Source: Pseudomonas saponiphila
GTDB taxonomy: Bacteria > Pseudomonadota > Gammaproteobacteria > Pseudomonadales > Pseudomonadaceae
Length of the DNA: 64,000 nt
Assembly: GCF_900105185.1 (NCBI RefSeq)
Contig: NZ_FNTJ01000001.1
Coordinates: 3,864,501 to 3,928,500, forward strand
Reading direction: 5' to 3'
Below the pieces are notes generated by a model. The model had not been told where the DNA came from. It made no database searches and saw only the letters and a program-made list of their open reading frames with translations. This document shows, in pieces, positions 49,778 through 58,729 of this stretch (within the stretch, counting starts at the first letter, position 1; every line of letters begins with the position of its first letter). The position numbers and the translations under genes are program-made.

Positions 49778-51409
49778 TTGTTTTCCAATCTGAGCATTTC
49801 GCAAAAGCTCTATGCCGGTTTCGGCGTCGTCCTGCTGATCCTCCTGCTGCTGGTGCTGGCGGCCCTGCGCGGCTTCGATCAGGTCAGTACGAGCGTCAAA
49901 AGCAACATCCACAGCTACGAGGTCCTAAGCCAGTCCGACGCCCTGCTGCGCAGCCTGATCAATGTCGAGACCGGCATGCGCGGCTATGCCCTGACCGGCC
50001 GCGACAGCTTCCTCGAACCCCTGGAGCAAGGCGAGAAAGCCTTTGCCGAGGACTACGCCCGGATCAAGAACAGCACCGCCGACAATCCCGAGCAACAGGC
50101 ACGCCTGGAACGACTCAAGGCCCTGCATGATCAGTGGCTGCGCGACGATGTCCAGGCCAACCTGGCCCTGCGCCGGGCAATCAATGCCGGCAGCCAGCCG
50201 GCCGCCGCCATGGCCGAACAGATCGGCGCCGGTCGCGACAAGGCCAAGATGGACGCCATGCGCCAGCTCACCGCTGAATTGCGCACAGCGGAAACAAGCC
50301 TGCAGGACGCCCGCAGCCAGGCCATGGACGACGCCAAGGCCTCGGCCCTGGCGATCCTGATCGGCGGCGGCCTGCTGGCGGCGCTGCTGGCGATGCTGGT
50401 GGCCTGGTCGCTGTCCAGCACCCTGGTCGGGCGCATACGCCAGGCCGTGGACGTGGCCAAGGCCATCGCCGCCGGCCGTCTCGACAGCAGCATCAGCACC
50501 AGCGGCCGTGATGAGGTGAGCAACCTGCTGCAGGCCTTCGCCGCCATGCAGGAGCGCCTGCGGACCATGATCAGTCAGATCAAGCAGGGAGCCGACCAAC
50601 TGGTCAGTGCCTCGCAGAGCATTTCCAGTGCCTCGCTGCAGCTCTCGGCCTCGGCCCAGGAACAGTCCCACTCGGCCTCCTCCATGGCCGCCACGGTGGA
50701 AGAGCTGACCGTAAGCATCAACCACGTGGCGGACAACGCCGGGGATGCCCACGCCCTGTCCAGCGAGTCCGGGCGCCAGTCCGAGGAAGGCGGCAGCGTG
50801 ATCCAGGACACCCTGGGCAGCATGCGCCTGATCGCTGAAACCGTGCAGGCCTCGGCGTCCCAGATCGGTGAACTGGGCCAGCACGCCGAGCAGATCTCCA
50901 GCATCGTCGGGGTGATCAAGGGCATTGCCGAGCAGACCAACCTGCTGGCCCTGAACGCCGCCATCGAAGCCGCCCGGGCCGGGGAACAGGGGCGCGGCTT
51001 CGCCGTGGTGGCCGACGAAGTGCGCCTGCTGGCCCAGCGCACCGCCAACTCGACCCAGGAAATCACCGAGATGGTCGGCAAGATCCAGCAAGGCACCCGG
51101 GAAGCGGTCAGCAGCATGGATGTGGGGGTCAATCAGGTGAAGAACGGCGTCGAACTGGCCCAGCAGGCCGGTGAGGCCATCGTCAATATCCGCACCTCGT
51201 CCGGCAACGTGGTGCAAGTGGTGGATCAGATCTCCCTGGCCTTGCGCGAGCAGACCGCCGCCAGCCAGGACGTAGCGCGCAACGTCGAGCGCATCGCCCA
51301 GATGTCCCAGCAGAACAGCCAGGCCGTGGAAGAAACCACCGAGACTGCCCGCTCCCTGCAGCAACTGGCGCAGAACCTGGAGCAGCAGGTGAGCGTGTTC
51401 CGCCTGTAG
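49778..51409 (+). CDS. Methyl-accepting chemotaxis protein, CHASE3-like sensor
   Basis: 543 residues. TM1 (KLYAGFGVVLLILLLLVLAAL), a CHASE3-type four-helix sensor (LLRSLINVETGMRGYALTGRD is typical), TM2 (ASALAILIGGGLLAALLAMLVAW), HAMP, and a signalling hairpin with [20 protein letters not shown] and [20 protein letters not shown]. The start is taken as TTG 49778 because AGGAG lies upstream; GTG 49739 is the alternative without a site. Ligand unknown. Confidence 0.88.
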   Translation: MFSNLSISQKLYAGFGVVLLILLLLVLAALRGFDQVSTSVKSNIHSYEVLSQSDALLRSLINVETGMRGYALTGRDSFLEPLEQGEKAFAEDYARIKNSTADNPEQQARLERLKALHDQWLRDDVQANLALRRAINAGSQPAAAMAEQIGAGRDKAKMDAMRQLTAELRTAETSLQDARSQAMDDAKASALAILIGGGLLAALLAMLVAWSLSSTLVGRIRQAVDVAKAIAAGRLDSSISTSGRDEVSNLLQAFAAMQERLRTMISQIKQGADQLVSASQSISSASLQLSASAQEQSHSASSMAATVEELTVSINHVADNAGDAHALSSESGRQSEEGGSVIQDTLGSMRLIAETVQASASQIGELGQHAEQISSIVGVIKGIAEQTNLLALNAAIEAARAGEQGRGFAVVADEVRLLAQRTANSTQEITEMVGKIQQGTREAVSSMDVGVNQVKNGVELAQQAGEAIVNIRTSSGNVVQVVDQISLALREQTAASQDVARNVERIAQMSQQNSQAVEETTETARSLQQLAQNLEQQVSVFRL

Positions 51410-51442
51410 CTTGGCCCGCACCGCTGCGAACGTCCGGTGGGC

Positions 51443-51477
51443 GACGCAAAACCCTGGCATCCCCGGGGTTTTGCGTC
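51443..51477 (+). terminator. Strong hairpin after the chemoreceptor gene
   Basis: GACGCAAAACCC and GGGTTTTGCGTC form a 12-bp perfect stem around a GC-rich loop. A T4 is inside the stem rather than after it, so termination is likely but not classical. Confidence 0.6.
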
Positions 51478-51518
51478 TATTCCTGATAGCCGTCCCCTCT
51501 GCAGACGAGCGCCGCCCC

Positions 51519-52361
51519 ATGATCGACCGACCCACCACCCCGCCGCTCGAACGACTGGCCGCCGCCATGCACGGCAAGCCGTTCATGGTCCTCACGGGGG
51601 CTGGCATCAGCACCCCCTCGGGCATCCCCGACTACCGCGACAGCGACGGCGTGCGCCGCGGCAAGCAGCCGATGATGTACCAGGAATTCCTCGCTCAAGC
51701 CGAAGCCCGCCGCCGCTACTGGGCCCGGGCCATGCTTGGCTGGCCACGCATCCGCCAGGCCCGGCCCAACGCCGCGCATCAGGCCTTGGTGCAGTTGCAG
51801 GCGGCGGGAAGCATCGCCGGGGTGATCACCCAGAATGTCGACGCTCTGCACGATCAGGCCGGCAGCCTGGACGTCATCGAACTGCACGGCAGCCTGCACC
51901 GGGTGCTGTGCCTGGACTGCGGGCAACGCAGCCAGCGCGATGCCATCCAGCAGCAGTTGCAGGCGCTCAATCCGTACCTGGCCGGCGTCGACGCGGTGCA
52001 GGCTCCGGATGGCGATACCCTGCTGGACCCGGCCTTCGAAGCACGCTTCCAGCTACCTCGCTGCCCCTACTGCAACGGCGAGCGGCTCAAGCCCGATGTG
52101 GTGTTCTTCGGCGAGAACGTGGCCCAGATCACCGCCGCCCGGGCCTTGAATGCGGTGCACGAGGCCGCCGGCCTGTTGGTGGTGGGGTCGTCGCTGATGG
52201 CATATTCGGCCTTGCGCCTGTGTCGCGCCGTGGCCGAACAGGGCAAGCCGCTGCTGGCCATCAACTTCGGCAAGACCCGCGCCGATGATCTGTTGAGCCT
52301 CAAGCTGGGCGAGCCCTGCGACCAACTGCTGCCGCTGCTGGCCGAGCGCCTGCTGCGCTAA
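51519..52361 (+). CDS. SIR2-family NAD-dependent deacylase (SIRT4-like class)
   Basis: 280 residues. NAD-binding GAGISTPSGIPDYRD, TQNVDALHDQAG, catalytic histidine in ELHGSLHRVLC, zinc cysteines CLDC and CPYC, and VVGSSLMAYSA. The early motif resembles class II (SIRT4-like) sirtuins. These remove acyl groups from lysines or lipoyl groups using NAD. The ATG at 51519 is chosen because the conserved fold starts just after. Convergent with the LysR gene. Confidence 0.9.
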   Translation: MIDRPTTPPLERLAAAMHGKPFMVLTGAGISTPSGIPDYRDSDGVRRGKQPMMYQEFLAQAEARRRYWARAMLGWPRIRQARPNAAHQALVQLQAAGSIAGVITQNVDALHDQAGSLDVIELHGSLHRVLCLDCGQRSQRDAIQQQLQALNPYLAGVDAVQAPDGDTLLDPAFEARFQLPRCPYCNGERLKPDVVFFGENVAQITAARALNAVHEAAGLLVVGSSLMAYSALRLCRAVAEQGKPLLAINFGKTRADDLLSLKLGEPCDQLLPLLAERLLR

Positions 52362-52364
52362 GCC

Positions 52365-53267
52365 TCAAAGCATGGCCACGCGCTGGCCGAGGTTTTCCTC
52401 GCGCAGGATGTCGAACAGCGCCTGGGCCGCGGTCGACAGCTCGTCCCCCGGCTTGGTCAAGACGCCTATGGCCCGCTCCACCACCGGCTCGTCCAGGATC
52501 AGGCAGTGCCCGCCCAGCTCGCGCATATGCCGGGCACACAAAGCCGGCACCGCACTGACCCCCAGGCCGCTGGCGACCATGCGCCCCACCGTCGCCAGCT
52601 GATGGCTTTCGAATTCCACCGGCAACTGCACGCCCCGGGCTCGCAAATGGTCCTCCAGCATCACCCGCACCGTGGAGGGCCGCTGCAGGGTAATGAAGGG
52701 CTCCTGCAACAGCGACTGCCAGTCGATGCGGCTGCGCTGCGCCAGGGGCGAATCCTTGGCCACCACGGCCACGAAGCGGTCGATGTACAGCGGAGTAAAC
52801 ACCAGGGAGGTACTGTCCTGAGGCTCGAACGCCACCCCCAGTTCCACCTCGCGGTCACGGACCATTTCCAGCACCTGCTCGTTGACCACGTCGTTGACCG
52901 TGACGTTGACCTGGGGATAGCGCGCGCGAAAGTGCTTGAGAATCGGCGGCAGCAGATTGCCAGCAAAGGACGGCATGGCCGCCACCGTGACCCGCCCGCG
53001 TTGCAGGGTGAAACGCTGGCGCAGCTCATCCTCGGCGTTGTCCCAATCGGCGATCAAACGCCGCGCCAGCGGCAACAGGGCCTCGCCCTCCGGAGTCAGG
53101 GCCACATTGCGCGTATTGCGCGTGAACAGGCGCCCACCCAAGCCCTCCTCCAGAGCCTTGATGGTCAGGCTCAAGGCCGACTGCGACAGATGCAGCCGCT
53201 CGCAGGCCAGGGCAAAACTCAAACTGTGGGCCACCGCCAAAAAGGCCCGAATCTGTTTAACCGTCAT
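52365..53267 (-). CDS. LysR-family transcriptional regulator
   Basis: 300 residues: N-terminal winged helix ([29 protein letters not shown] is its core) and a periplasmic-binding-like effector domain ([18 protein letters not shown]). It is divergent from the acetoacetate/CoA-transferase operon across ~215 bp, so it is the probable regulator of those genes. The coinducer is unknown. Confidence 0.9.
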   Translation of the reverse strand: MTVKQIRAFLAVAHSLSFALACERLHLSQSALSLTIKALEEGLGGRLFTRNTRNVALTPEGEALLPLARRLIADWDNAEDELRQRFTLQRGRVTVAAMPSFAGNLLPPILKHFRARYPQVNVTVNDVVNEQVLEMVRDREVELGVAFEPQDSTSLVFTPLYIDRFVAVVAKDSPLAQRSRIDWQSLLQEPFITLQRPSTVRVMLEDHLRARGVQLPVEFESHQLATVGRMVASGLGVSAVPALCARHMRELGGHCLILDEPVVERAIGVLTKPGDELSTAAQALFDILREENLGQRVAML

Positions 53268-53315
53268 CTCTCATCCTCAGAAGAGCAGCTGCAAGCTGTA
53301 AGCTTCAAGCCGCAA

Positions 53316-53357
53316 GCTTGGAGCTTGGAGCTTGGAGCTTGGAGCTTGGAGCTTGGA
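53316..53357. repeat. Six tandem copies of GCTTGGA
   Basis: Perfect 7-bp repeat, six units, followed by GCTC, in the LysR/CoA-transferase intergenic region. Earlier AAGCTTCAAGCCGCAAGCTTGG adds related HindIII-like dyads. Such a tract can slip and vary between strains, changing promoter spacing. Confidence 0.9.
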
Positions 53358-53482
53358 GCTCATTGTGCTGCTTTTCCAATCAATCAACCTTAAAAATCAA
53401 CTTAACAAATCAATCAAGCAGCGCAACACTGATCCGCAAACGGCTGGCCAGCCGCCAACGAACAAGAAAGAGGATGGTGCAA

Positions 53483-54181
53483 ATGGCAGGTTTCGATAAG
53501 CGTGTGGCGTCCTACGAGGAAGCCCTGGAAGGTCTGCAAGACGGCATGACCGTGATCGCCGGCGGCTTCGGCCTGTGCGGTATCCCCGAGAACCTGATCG
53601 CCGAGATCAAGCGTCGCGGCACTCGCGACCTGACGGTGGTGTCGAACAACTGCGGGGTCGACGGTTTCGGCCTGGGGGTGCTGCTGGAAGACCGCCAGAT
53701 CAGCAAGGTGGTCGCCTCTTACGTCGGTGAAAACGCCCTGTTCGAGAAGCAACTGCTCAGCGGCGAGATCGAAGTGGTGCTGACCCCTCAAGGCACCCTG
53801 GCGGAAAAAATGCGCGCCGGCGGCGCCGGGATCCCGGCCTTCTTCACCGCCACCGGCGTCGGCACCCCGGTGGCCGACGGCAAGGAAACCCGCGAATTCA
53901 AGGGCCGCACCTACCTGATGGAAGAGTCCATCACCGGCGACTTCGCCATCGTCAAGGGCTGGAAGGCCGACCATTTCGGCAACGTGATCTATCGCCACAC
54001 CGCGCAGAACTTCAACCCCCTGGCGGCCACTGCCGGCAAGATCACCGTGGTCGAAGTGGAAGAGATCGTCGAGCCGGGCGAGCTGGACCCGACGCAGATC
54101 CACACCCCCGGCATCTACGTCGACCGGGTCATCTGCGGCACCTTCGAGAAGCGCATCGAACAGCGCACCGTGCGCAAGTGA
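53483..54181 (+). CDS. 3-oxoacid CoA-transferase subunit A
   Basis: 232 residues of the SCOT alpha subunit family: [34 protein letters not shown], and [18 protein letters not shown]. With subunit B it moves CoA from succinyl-CoA (or acetyl-CoA) to acetoacetate. The ATG at 53483 follows AGAGGATGGTG. First gene of an A-B-thiolase operon with gaps of 37 and 10 bp. Confidence 0.92.
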   Translation: MAGFDKRVASYEEALEGLQDGMTVIAGGFGLCGIPENLIAEIKRRGTRDLTVVSNNCGVDGFGLGVLLEDRQISKVVASYVGENALFEKQLLSGEIEVVLTPQGTLAEKMRAGGAGIPAFFTATGVGTPVADGKETREFKGRTYLMEESITGDFAIVKGWKADHFGNVIYRHTAQNFNPLAATAGKITVVEVEEIVEPGELDPTQIHTPGIYVDRVICGTFEKRIEQRTVRK

Positions 54182-54218
54182 TCGCCCTTCCCCAGCCCGA
54201 CTAATAAGGACAACCAAC

Positions 54219-54878
54219 ATGGCTCTTACCCGCGAACAAATGGCTCAGCGCGTCGCCCGCGAACTGCAGGACGGCTTCTACGTCAACCTCGGCATCGGCA
54301 TCCCGACCCTGGTGGCCAACTACATCCCCGACGGCATGGAAGTCATGCTGCAATCGGAAAACGGCCTGCTGGGCATGGGCGCCTTCCCTACCGAAGACCA
54401 GGTCGACGCCGACATGATCAACGCCGGCAAGCAGACGGTCACCGCGCGCATCGGCGCCTCGATCTTCTCCTCCGCCGAATCCTTCGCGATGATCCGCGGC
54501 GGCCACATCGACCTCACCGTGCTCGGTGCCTTCGAGGTGGACGTGCAGGGCAACATCGCCTCGTGGATGATTCCCGGCAAGCTGGTCAAGGGCATGGGTG
54601 GCGCCATGGACCTGGTGGCCGGCGCCGAGAACATCATCGTGACCATGACCCACGCCTCGAAAGACGGCGAATCCAAACTGCTGAACCGCTGCAGCCTGCC
54701 GCTGACCGGCGCCCAGTGCATCAAGCGCGTGCTCACCGACCTCGCCTACCTGGAGATCGAGAACGGCGCCTTCATCCTCAAGGAACGCGCCCCCGGGGTC
54801 AGCGTCGAGGAAATCGTCAGCAAGACCGCCGGCAAGCTGATCGTGCCGGACCACGTGCCTGAAATGCAGTTCGCTTAA
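54219..54878 (+). CDS. 3-oxoacid CoA-transferase subunit B
   Basis: 219 residues. [17 protein letters not shown], then the catalytic glutamate in [11 protein letters not shown], then [15 protein letters not shown]. Partner of the preceding A subunit. Start with AAGGAC upstream. Confidence 0.92.
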   Translation: MALTREQMAQRVARELQDGFYVNLGIGIPTLVANYIPDGMEVMLQSENGLLGMGAFPTEDQVDADMINAGKQTVTARIGASIFSSAESFAMIRGGHIDLTVLGAFEVDVQGNIASWMIPGKLVKGMGGAMDLVAGAENIIVTMTHASKDGESKLLNRCSLPLTGAQCIKRVLTDLAYLEIENGAFILKERAPGVSVEEIVSKTAGKLIVPDHVPEMQFA

Positions 54879-54888
54879 GGAGCCCATC

Positions 54889-56067
54889 ATGCAAGACGTC
54901 GTTATCGTTGCCGCCACCCGTACCGCCGTGGGCAGTTTCCAGGGCTCGCTGGCGGGCATTCCCGCCGTCGACCTGGGCGCCGCGGTGATCCGCCAGCTGC
55001 TGGCCCAGACCGGCATCGACCCGGCCCAGGTCGACGAAGTGATCATGGGCCAGGTGCTCACCGCCGGCGCCGGGCAGAACCCCGCCCGCCAAGCGGCGAT
55101 CAAGGCCGGCTTGCCCCACGCCGTGCCCGCCATGACCCTGAACAAGGTCTGCGGCTCGGGCCTCAAGGCCCTGCACCTGGGCGCCCAGGCCATCCGCTGC
55201 GGCGATGCCGAGGTGATCATCGCCGGCGGCCAGGAAAACATGAGCCTGTCCAACTACGTGCTGCCCGGGGCCCGCACCGGCCTGCGCATGGGCCACAGCC
55301 AGATGATCGACACCATGATCAGCGACGGCCTGTGGGACGCCTTCAACGACTACCACATGGGCATCACCGCCGAGAACCTGGTGGACAAGTACGGCATCAG
55401 CCGTGAAGCCCAGGACGCCTTCGCCGTCGCCTCCCAGCAGAAGGCCGTGGCGGCGATCGAAGCCGGGCGTTTTGTCGACGAGATCACCCCGATCCAGATT
55501 CCCCAGCGCAAGGGCGAGCCACTGAGTTTTGCCACCGACGAGCAACCGCGACCCGGCACCACTGCCGAAGCCCTGGCCAAGCTCAAGCCGGCGTTCAAGA
55601 AAGACGGCAGCGTGACCGCCGGCAACGCCTCGTCGCTGAACGATGGCGCCGCCGCAGTGATACTGATGAGCGCCAGCAAGGCCCGGGCCCTGGGCCTGCC
55701 AGTGCTGGCCAGGATCGCCGCCTACGCCAACGCCGGGGTCGACCCGGCGATCATGGGCATCGGCCCGGTGTCGGCCACCCGCCGCTGCCTGGACAAGGCC
55801 GGCTGGACCCTGGAACAACTGGACCTGATCGAAGCCAACGAGGCCTTCGCCGCGCAATCGCTGTCGGTGGGCAAGGAGCTTGGCTGGGATGCGAGCAAGG
55901 TCAACGTCAACGGCGGCGCGATTGCCATCGGCCACCCGATTGGCGCTTCGGGCTGCCGGGTGCTGGTGACCCTGCTGCATGAAATGCTCAAGCGCGATGC
56001 CAAGAAAGGCCTGGCGACCCTGTGCATCGGCGGCGGCCAGGGCGTGGCATTGGCCATCGAACGCTAA
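54889..56067 (+). CDS. atoB: Acetyl-CoA acetyltransferase (thiolase)
   Basis: 392-residue thiolase. Active-site cysteine in [12 protein letters not shown] (residue ~88), the histidine in [16 protein letters not shown] and second cysteine in [12 protein letters not shown]. It splits acetoacetyl-CoA made by the CoA-transferase into two acetyl-CoA. Together the three genes allow growth on acetoacetate or 3-hydroxybutyrate. Confidence 0.93.
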   Translation: MQDVVIVAATRTAVGSFQGSLAGIPAVDLGAAVIRQLLAQTGIDPAQVDEVIMGQVLTAGAGQNPARQAAIKAGLPHAVPAMTLNKVCGSGLKALHLGAQAIRCGDAEVIIAGGQENMSLSNYVLPGARTGLRMGHSQMIDTMISDGLWDAFNDYHMGITAENLVDKYGISREAQDAFAVASQQKAVAAIEAGRFVDEITPIQIPQRKGEPLSFATDEQPRPGTTAEALAKLKPAFKKDGSVTAGNASSLNDGAAAVILMSASKARALGLPVLARIAAYANAGVDPAIMGIGPVSATRRCLDKAGWTLEQLDLIEANEAFAAQSLSVGKELGWDASKVNVNGGAIAIGHPIGASGCRVLVTLLHEMLKRDAKKGLATLCIGGGQGVALAIER

Positions 56068-56096
56068 CCGCGCGGCCCTCCCCCCCACCCCCTCCC

Positions 56097-56340
56097 CCCG
56101 TAGGAGCTGGCTTGCCAGCGAAGGCGTCCGTGAAAGCGCCTTCGCCAGCAAGCTGGCTCCTACGGTTGTGATGTTTGCAAGAGCGCTTTCGCCAGCAAGC
56201 TGGCTCCTACGGTTGTGGTGTTTGCAAAAGCGCCTTCGCCAGCAAGCTGGCTCCTACGGTTGTGATGTTTGCAAGAGCGCTTTCGCCAGCAAGCTGGCTC
56301 CTACGGTTGTGGTGTTTGCAAGAGCGCCTTCGCCAGCACA
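56097..56340. repeat. REP array with 47-bp period
   Basis: One GTAGGAGCTGGCTTGCCAGCGAA unit, then four copies of CGCCAGCAAGCTGGCTCCTACG at 56143, 56190, 56237 and 56284, with linkers GTTGTG[AG]TGTTTGCAA, and a truncated fifth at 56331. All four have the same orientation, unlike the head-to-head pairs elsewhere. Confidence 0.92.
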
Positions 56341-56421
56341 TGCCCCGTTACGCCAGGTCCAGCTGGACCCCATCCACAACCCCATCGACCGTCCATTGAC
56401 GGCCCCATTCGCCGCGCCGAC

Positions 56422-57360
56422 TCACCCCCGGCCCTGCGAAGCGCCCTGCGCTATCCGCCCGACTTGCTGTTCCAGCGCCTTGGCCTGGGCCCGCAAGGAA
56501 CCGCAGAAACCCTCGACAAAACTCGATGACGGCCGGTAGTCCGGGCGGATCAGCATCACCCGGTACGGCACCGAAAACGCCAGCGGCCGGATCGCCAGGC
56601 CGCGTCCGACTTCCTCCATGGCGCTCAAGGGATTGATGATCGCCACGCCCAGTTGCTGGCGCACCATGGCGCACACCGAGGCGGCGTTGGTGGTTTCCAC
56701 CACCACCCGGCGATCGACCCCGGCCTGGCGAAAATGCTCGTCCAGGGTCTGCCGGTAGATATCCAGGCCCGAGAGGTTGATGAAATCCTGGCCGCGAAAA
56801 TCCTCCAGCGCCAACCGTGGCTTGGCCAGCAACGGATGCTGGTCCGCGAGGATGCAGACCATGTCGGCGCAGAACAGCAACTCGCCCTGGGTGCCCCGGG
56901 GCAGGTGCTCGCTTTCGGTCAGGCCCAGGTCATGGCGCTGGGCGCTGAGGGACTCTTCCAGCAGCGGCGACTCCTGAGCGGTGATGCTCAGGCCGATCCC
57001 CGGATGCTGTTGCAAGAAGCGCTGGCACACTCGGGGCAACAGGGTCTGGGAAAACAGCGGCAGGCAACTGAGGCTCAACTGGCCGTGTTCGAAACGGCGG
57101 ATCGACTGGGCCACGCTGTTGATTCGTTCCAGCCCCACATAGGCCCGCTCCACTTCCTCCAGCAACAGCAGGGCCTGGGCGGTGGGCAGCAGGCGCCCGC
57201 CTTCGCGGTCGAACAGACGCAGCCCGGAAAGGCTTTCCAACCGCGCCAGTTCGCGGCTGATCGTGGGTTGCGAGGTAAACAGCAGGCGCGCGGCGCCGGT
57301 GACGCTGCCGGCCTGCATGATGGCGCGGAAGACTTCGATATGGCGCAGGGAGATGTCCAT
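56422..57360 (-). CDS. LysR-family regulator, probable LysA activator
   Basis: 312 residues: winged helix (HIEVFRAIMQAGSVTGAARLLFTSQPTISREL without its ends) and effector domain. It is divergent from lysA, the usual place of the LysR activator of diaminopimelate decarboxylase. The ATG at 57360 is preferred to the TTG at 57363. Confidence 0.88.
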   Translation of the reverse strand: MDISLRHIEVFRAIMQAGSVTGAARLLFTSQPTISRELARLESLSGLRLFDREGGRLLPTAQALLLLEEVERAYVGLERINSVAQSIRRFEHGQLSLSCLPLFSQTLLPRVCQRFLQQHPGIGLSITAQESPLLEESLSAQRHDLGLTESEHLPRGTQGELLFCADMVCILADQHPLLAKPRLALEDFRGQDFINLSGLDIYRQTLDEHFRQAGVDRRVVVETTNAASVCAMVRQQLGVAIINPLSAMEEVGRGLAIRPLAFSVPYRVMLIRPDYRPSSSFVEGFCGSLRAQAKALEQQVGRIAQGASQGRG

Positions 57361-57489
57361 CAACAGAGGCTCGTTCGATCAACCAGGCCATATCAAATCT
57401 GAATTGACTAACAAAGAATAGATATTTTATTGAATAGCCAATCCTCGGCATGCTGCAACCACTCTCACTGACCACAGATTGCAATCGCC

Positions 57490-58722
57490 ATGGCCATTCC
57501 CTTCGCCCCCGCTCAACTCGCCGCCGCCGCCCGTCAATACGGCACTCCGCTGTGGTGCTACGACGCCGCCACCATCCAGGCGCGCATCGCCCAACTGCAG
57601 GCCTTCGACGTGGTGCGCTACGCCCAGAAAGCCTCATCCAACCTGCACCTGCTGCGCCTGATCGGCGAAGCCGGAGTGCGGGTCGACGCGGTGTCCCTGG
57701 GGGAAATCGAGCGCGCCCTGCTGGCCGGCTTCAGCCCGGTGGATGCCGGCATCGTCTTCACCTGCGACCTGTTCGACGAAGCCACCCTCAAGCGCGTGGT
57801 GGAGCTGCAGGTGGAAGTCAACGCCGGCTCCATCGACATGCTGCGCCAGCTCGGGGAGCAGTCCCCGGGACACCGGGTGTGGCTGCGGATCAACCCGGGC
57901 TTCGGCCACGGCCACAGCCGCAAGACCAACACCGGCGGCGAGAACAGCAAGCACGGTATCTGGCACGACCAGGTCGGCGAAGCCCTGGCGGTGATCCGCC
58001 AATACCGCCTGCACCTGGTGGGCCTGCACATGCACATCGGTTCCGGGGTCGACTACGACCACCTGGAGCAAGTGGGCGCGGCCATGGTGGCGGCGGTGAA
58101 ATCCCTGGACCACGACATCGAGGCCTTCTCCATCGGCGGCGGCCTGTCCACCCCTTACCGCGACGGCGACACCCCGGTGGACGTGCAGCGCTACGCCAAT
58201 GCCTGGAAGGTCGCGCGCCAGGAGATCGAGGCCTACTTGGGCCACGGCGTGCGCATGGAGATCGAACCCGGGCGTTTCCTGGTGGCCGAGGCCGGTTGCC
58301 TGGTCAGCGAAGTGCGAGTGGTGAAGAGCGCCGGCCAGCACCACTTCGTGCTGGTGGACACCGGTTTCAACGACCTGATGCGCCCGGCCATGTACGGCGC
58401 CTACCACGGCATGAGCCTGCTGGATGCCGCCGGCCAGGCGGTGGACCGCCCGCAGCAGTTGACCGTGGTCGGCGGCCCACTGTGTGAATCCGGTGACATC
58501 TTCACCCAGGACGACGAATGCCTGACCCCGCGCCTGCTGCCTCAGGCCCGGGTCGGCGACCTGCTGGTGCTGCACGACACCGGCGCCTACGGCGCCAGCA
58601 TGTCCTCCAACTACAACAGCCGGCCGCTGCTGCCGGAAGTGCTGTTCGCCAACGGCCAGCCGAAACTGATCCGCCGGCGCCAGCCCCTGGCGGATCTGCT
58701 GGCGCTGGAACTGAGGCTGTAA
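57490..58722 (+). CDS. lysA: Diaminopimelate decarboxylase
   Basis: 410-residue fold-III PLP enzyme. PLP lysine in RYAQKASSN, phosphate/substrate loops HMHIGSGV, SIGGGLSTPY, EPGRFLVAEAG, and the partner-subunit cysteine in GGPLCESGDIF. It makes lysine from meso-diaminopimelate. Its separate place beside a lysR gene, away from dapF, is the minor pseudomonad lysA arrangement. Confidence 0.9.
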   Translation: MAIPFAPAQLAAAARQYGTPLWCYDAATIQARIAQLQAFDVVRYAQKASSNLHLLRLIGEAGVRVDAVSLGEIERALLAGFSPVDAGIVFTCDLFDEATLKRVVELQVEVNAGSIDMLRQLGEQSPGHRVWLRINPGFGHGHSRKTNTGGENSKHGIWHDQVGEALAVIRQYRLHLVGLHMHIGSGVDYDHLEQVGAAMVAAVKSLDHDIEAFSIGGGLSTPYRDGDTPVDVQRYANAWKVARQEIEAYLGHGVRMEIEPGRFLVAEAGCLVSEVRVVKSAGQHHFVLVDTGFNDLMRPAMYGAYHGMSLLDAAGQAVDRPQQLTVVGGPLCESGDIFTQDDECLTPRLLPQARVGDLLVLHDTGAYGASMSSNYNSRPLLPEVLFANGQPKLIRRRQPLADLLALELRL

Positions 58723-58729
58723 CGCCCCG

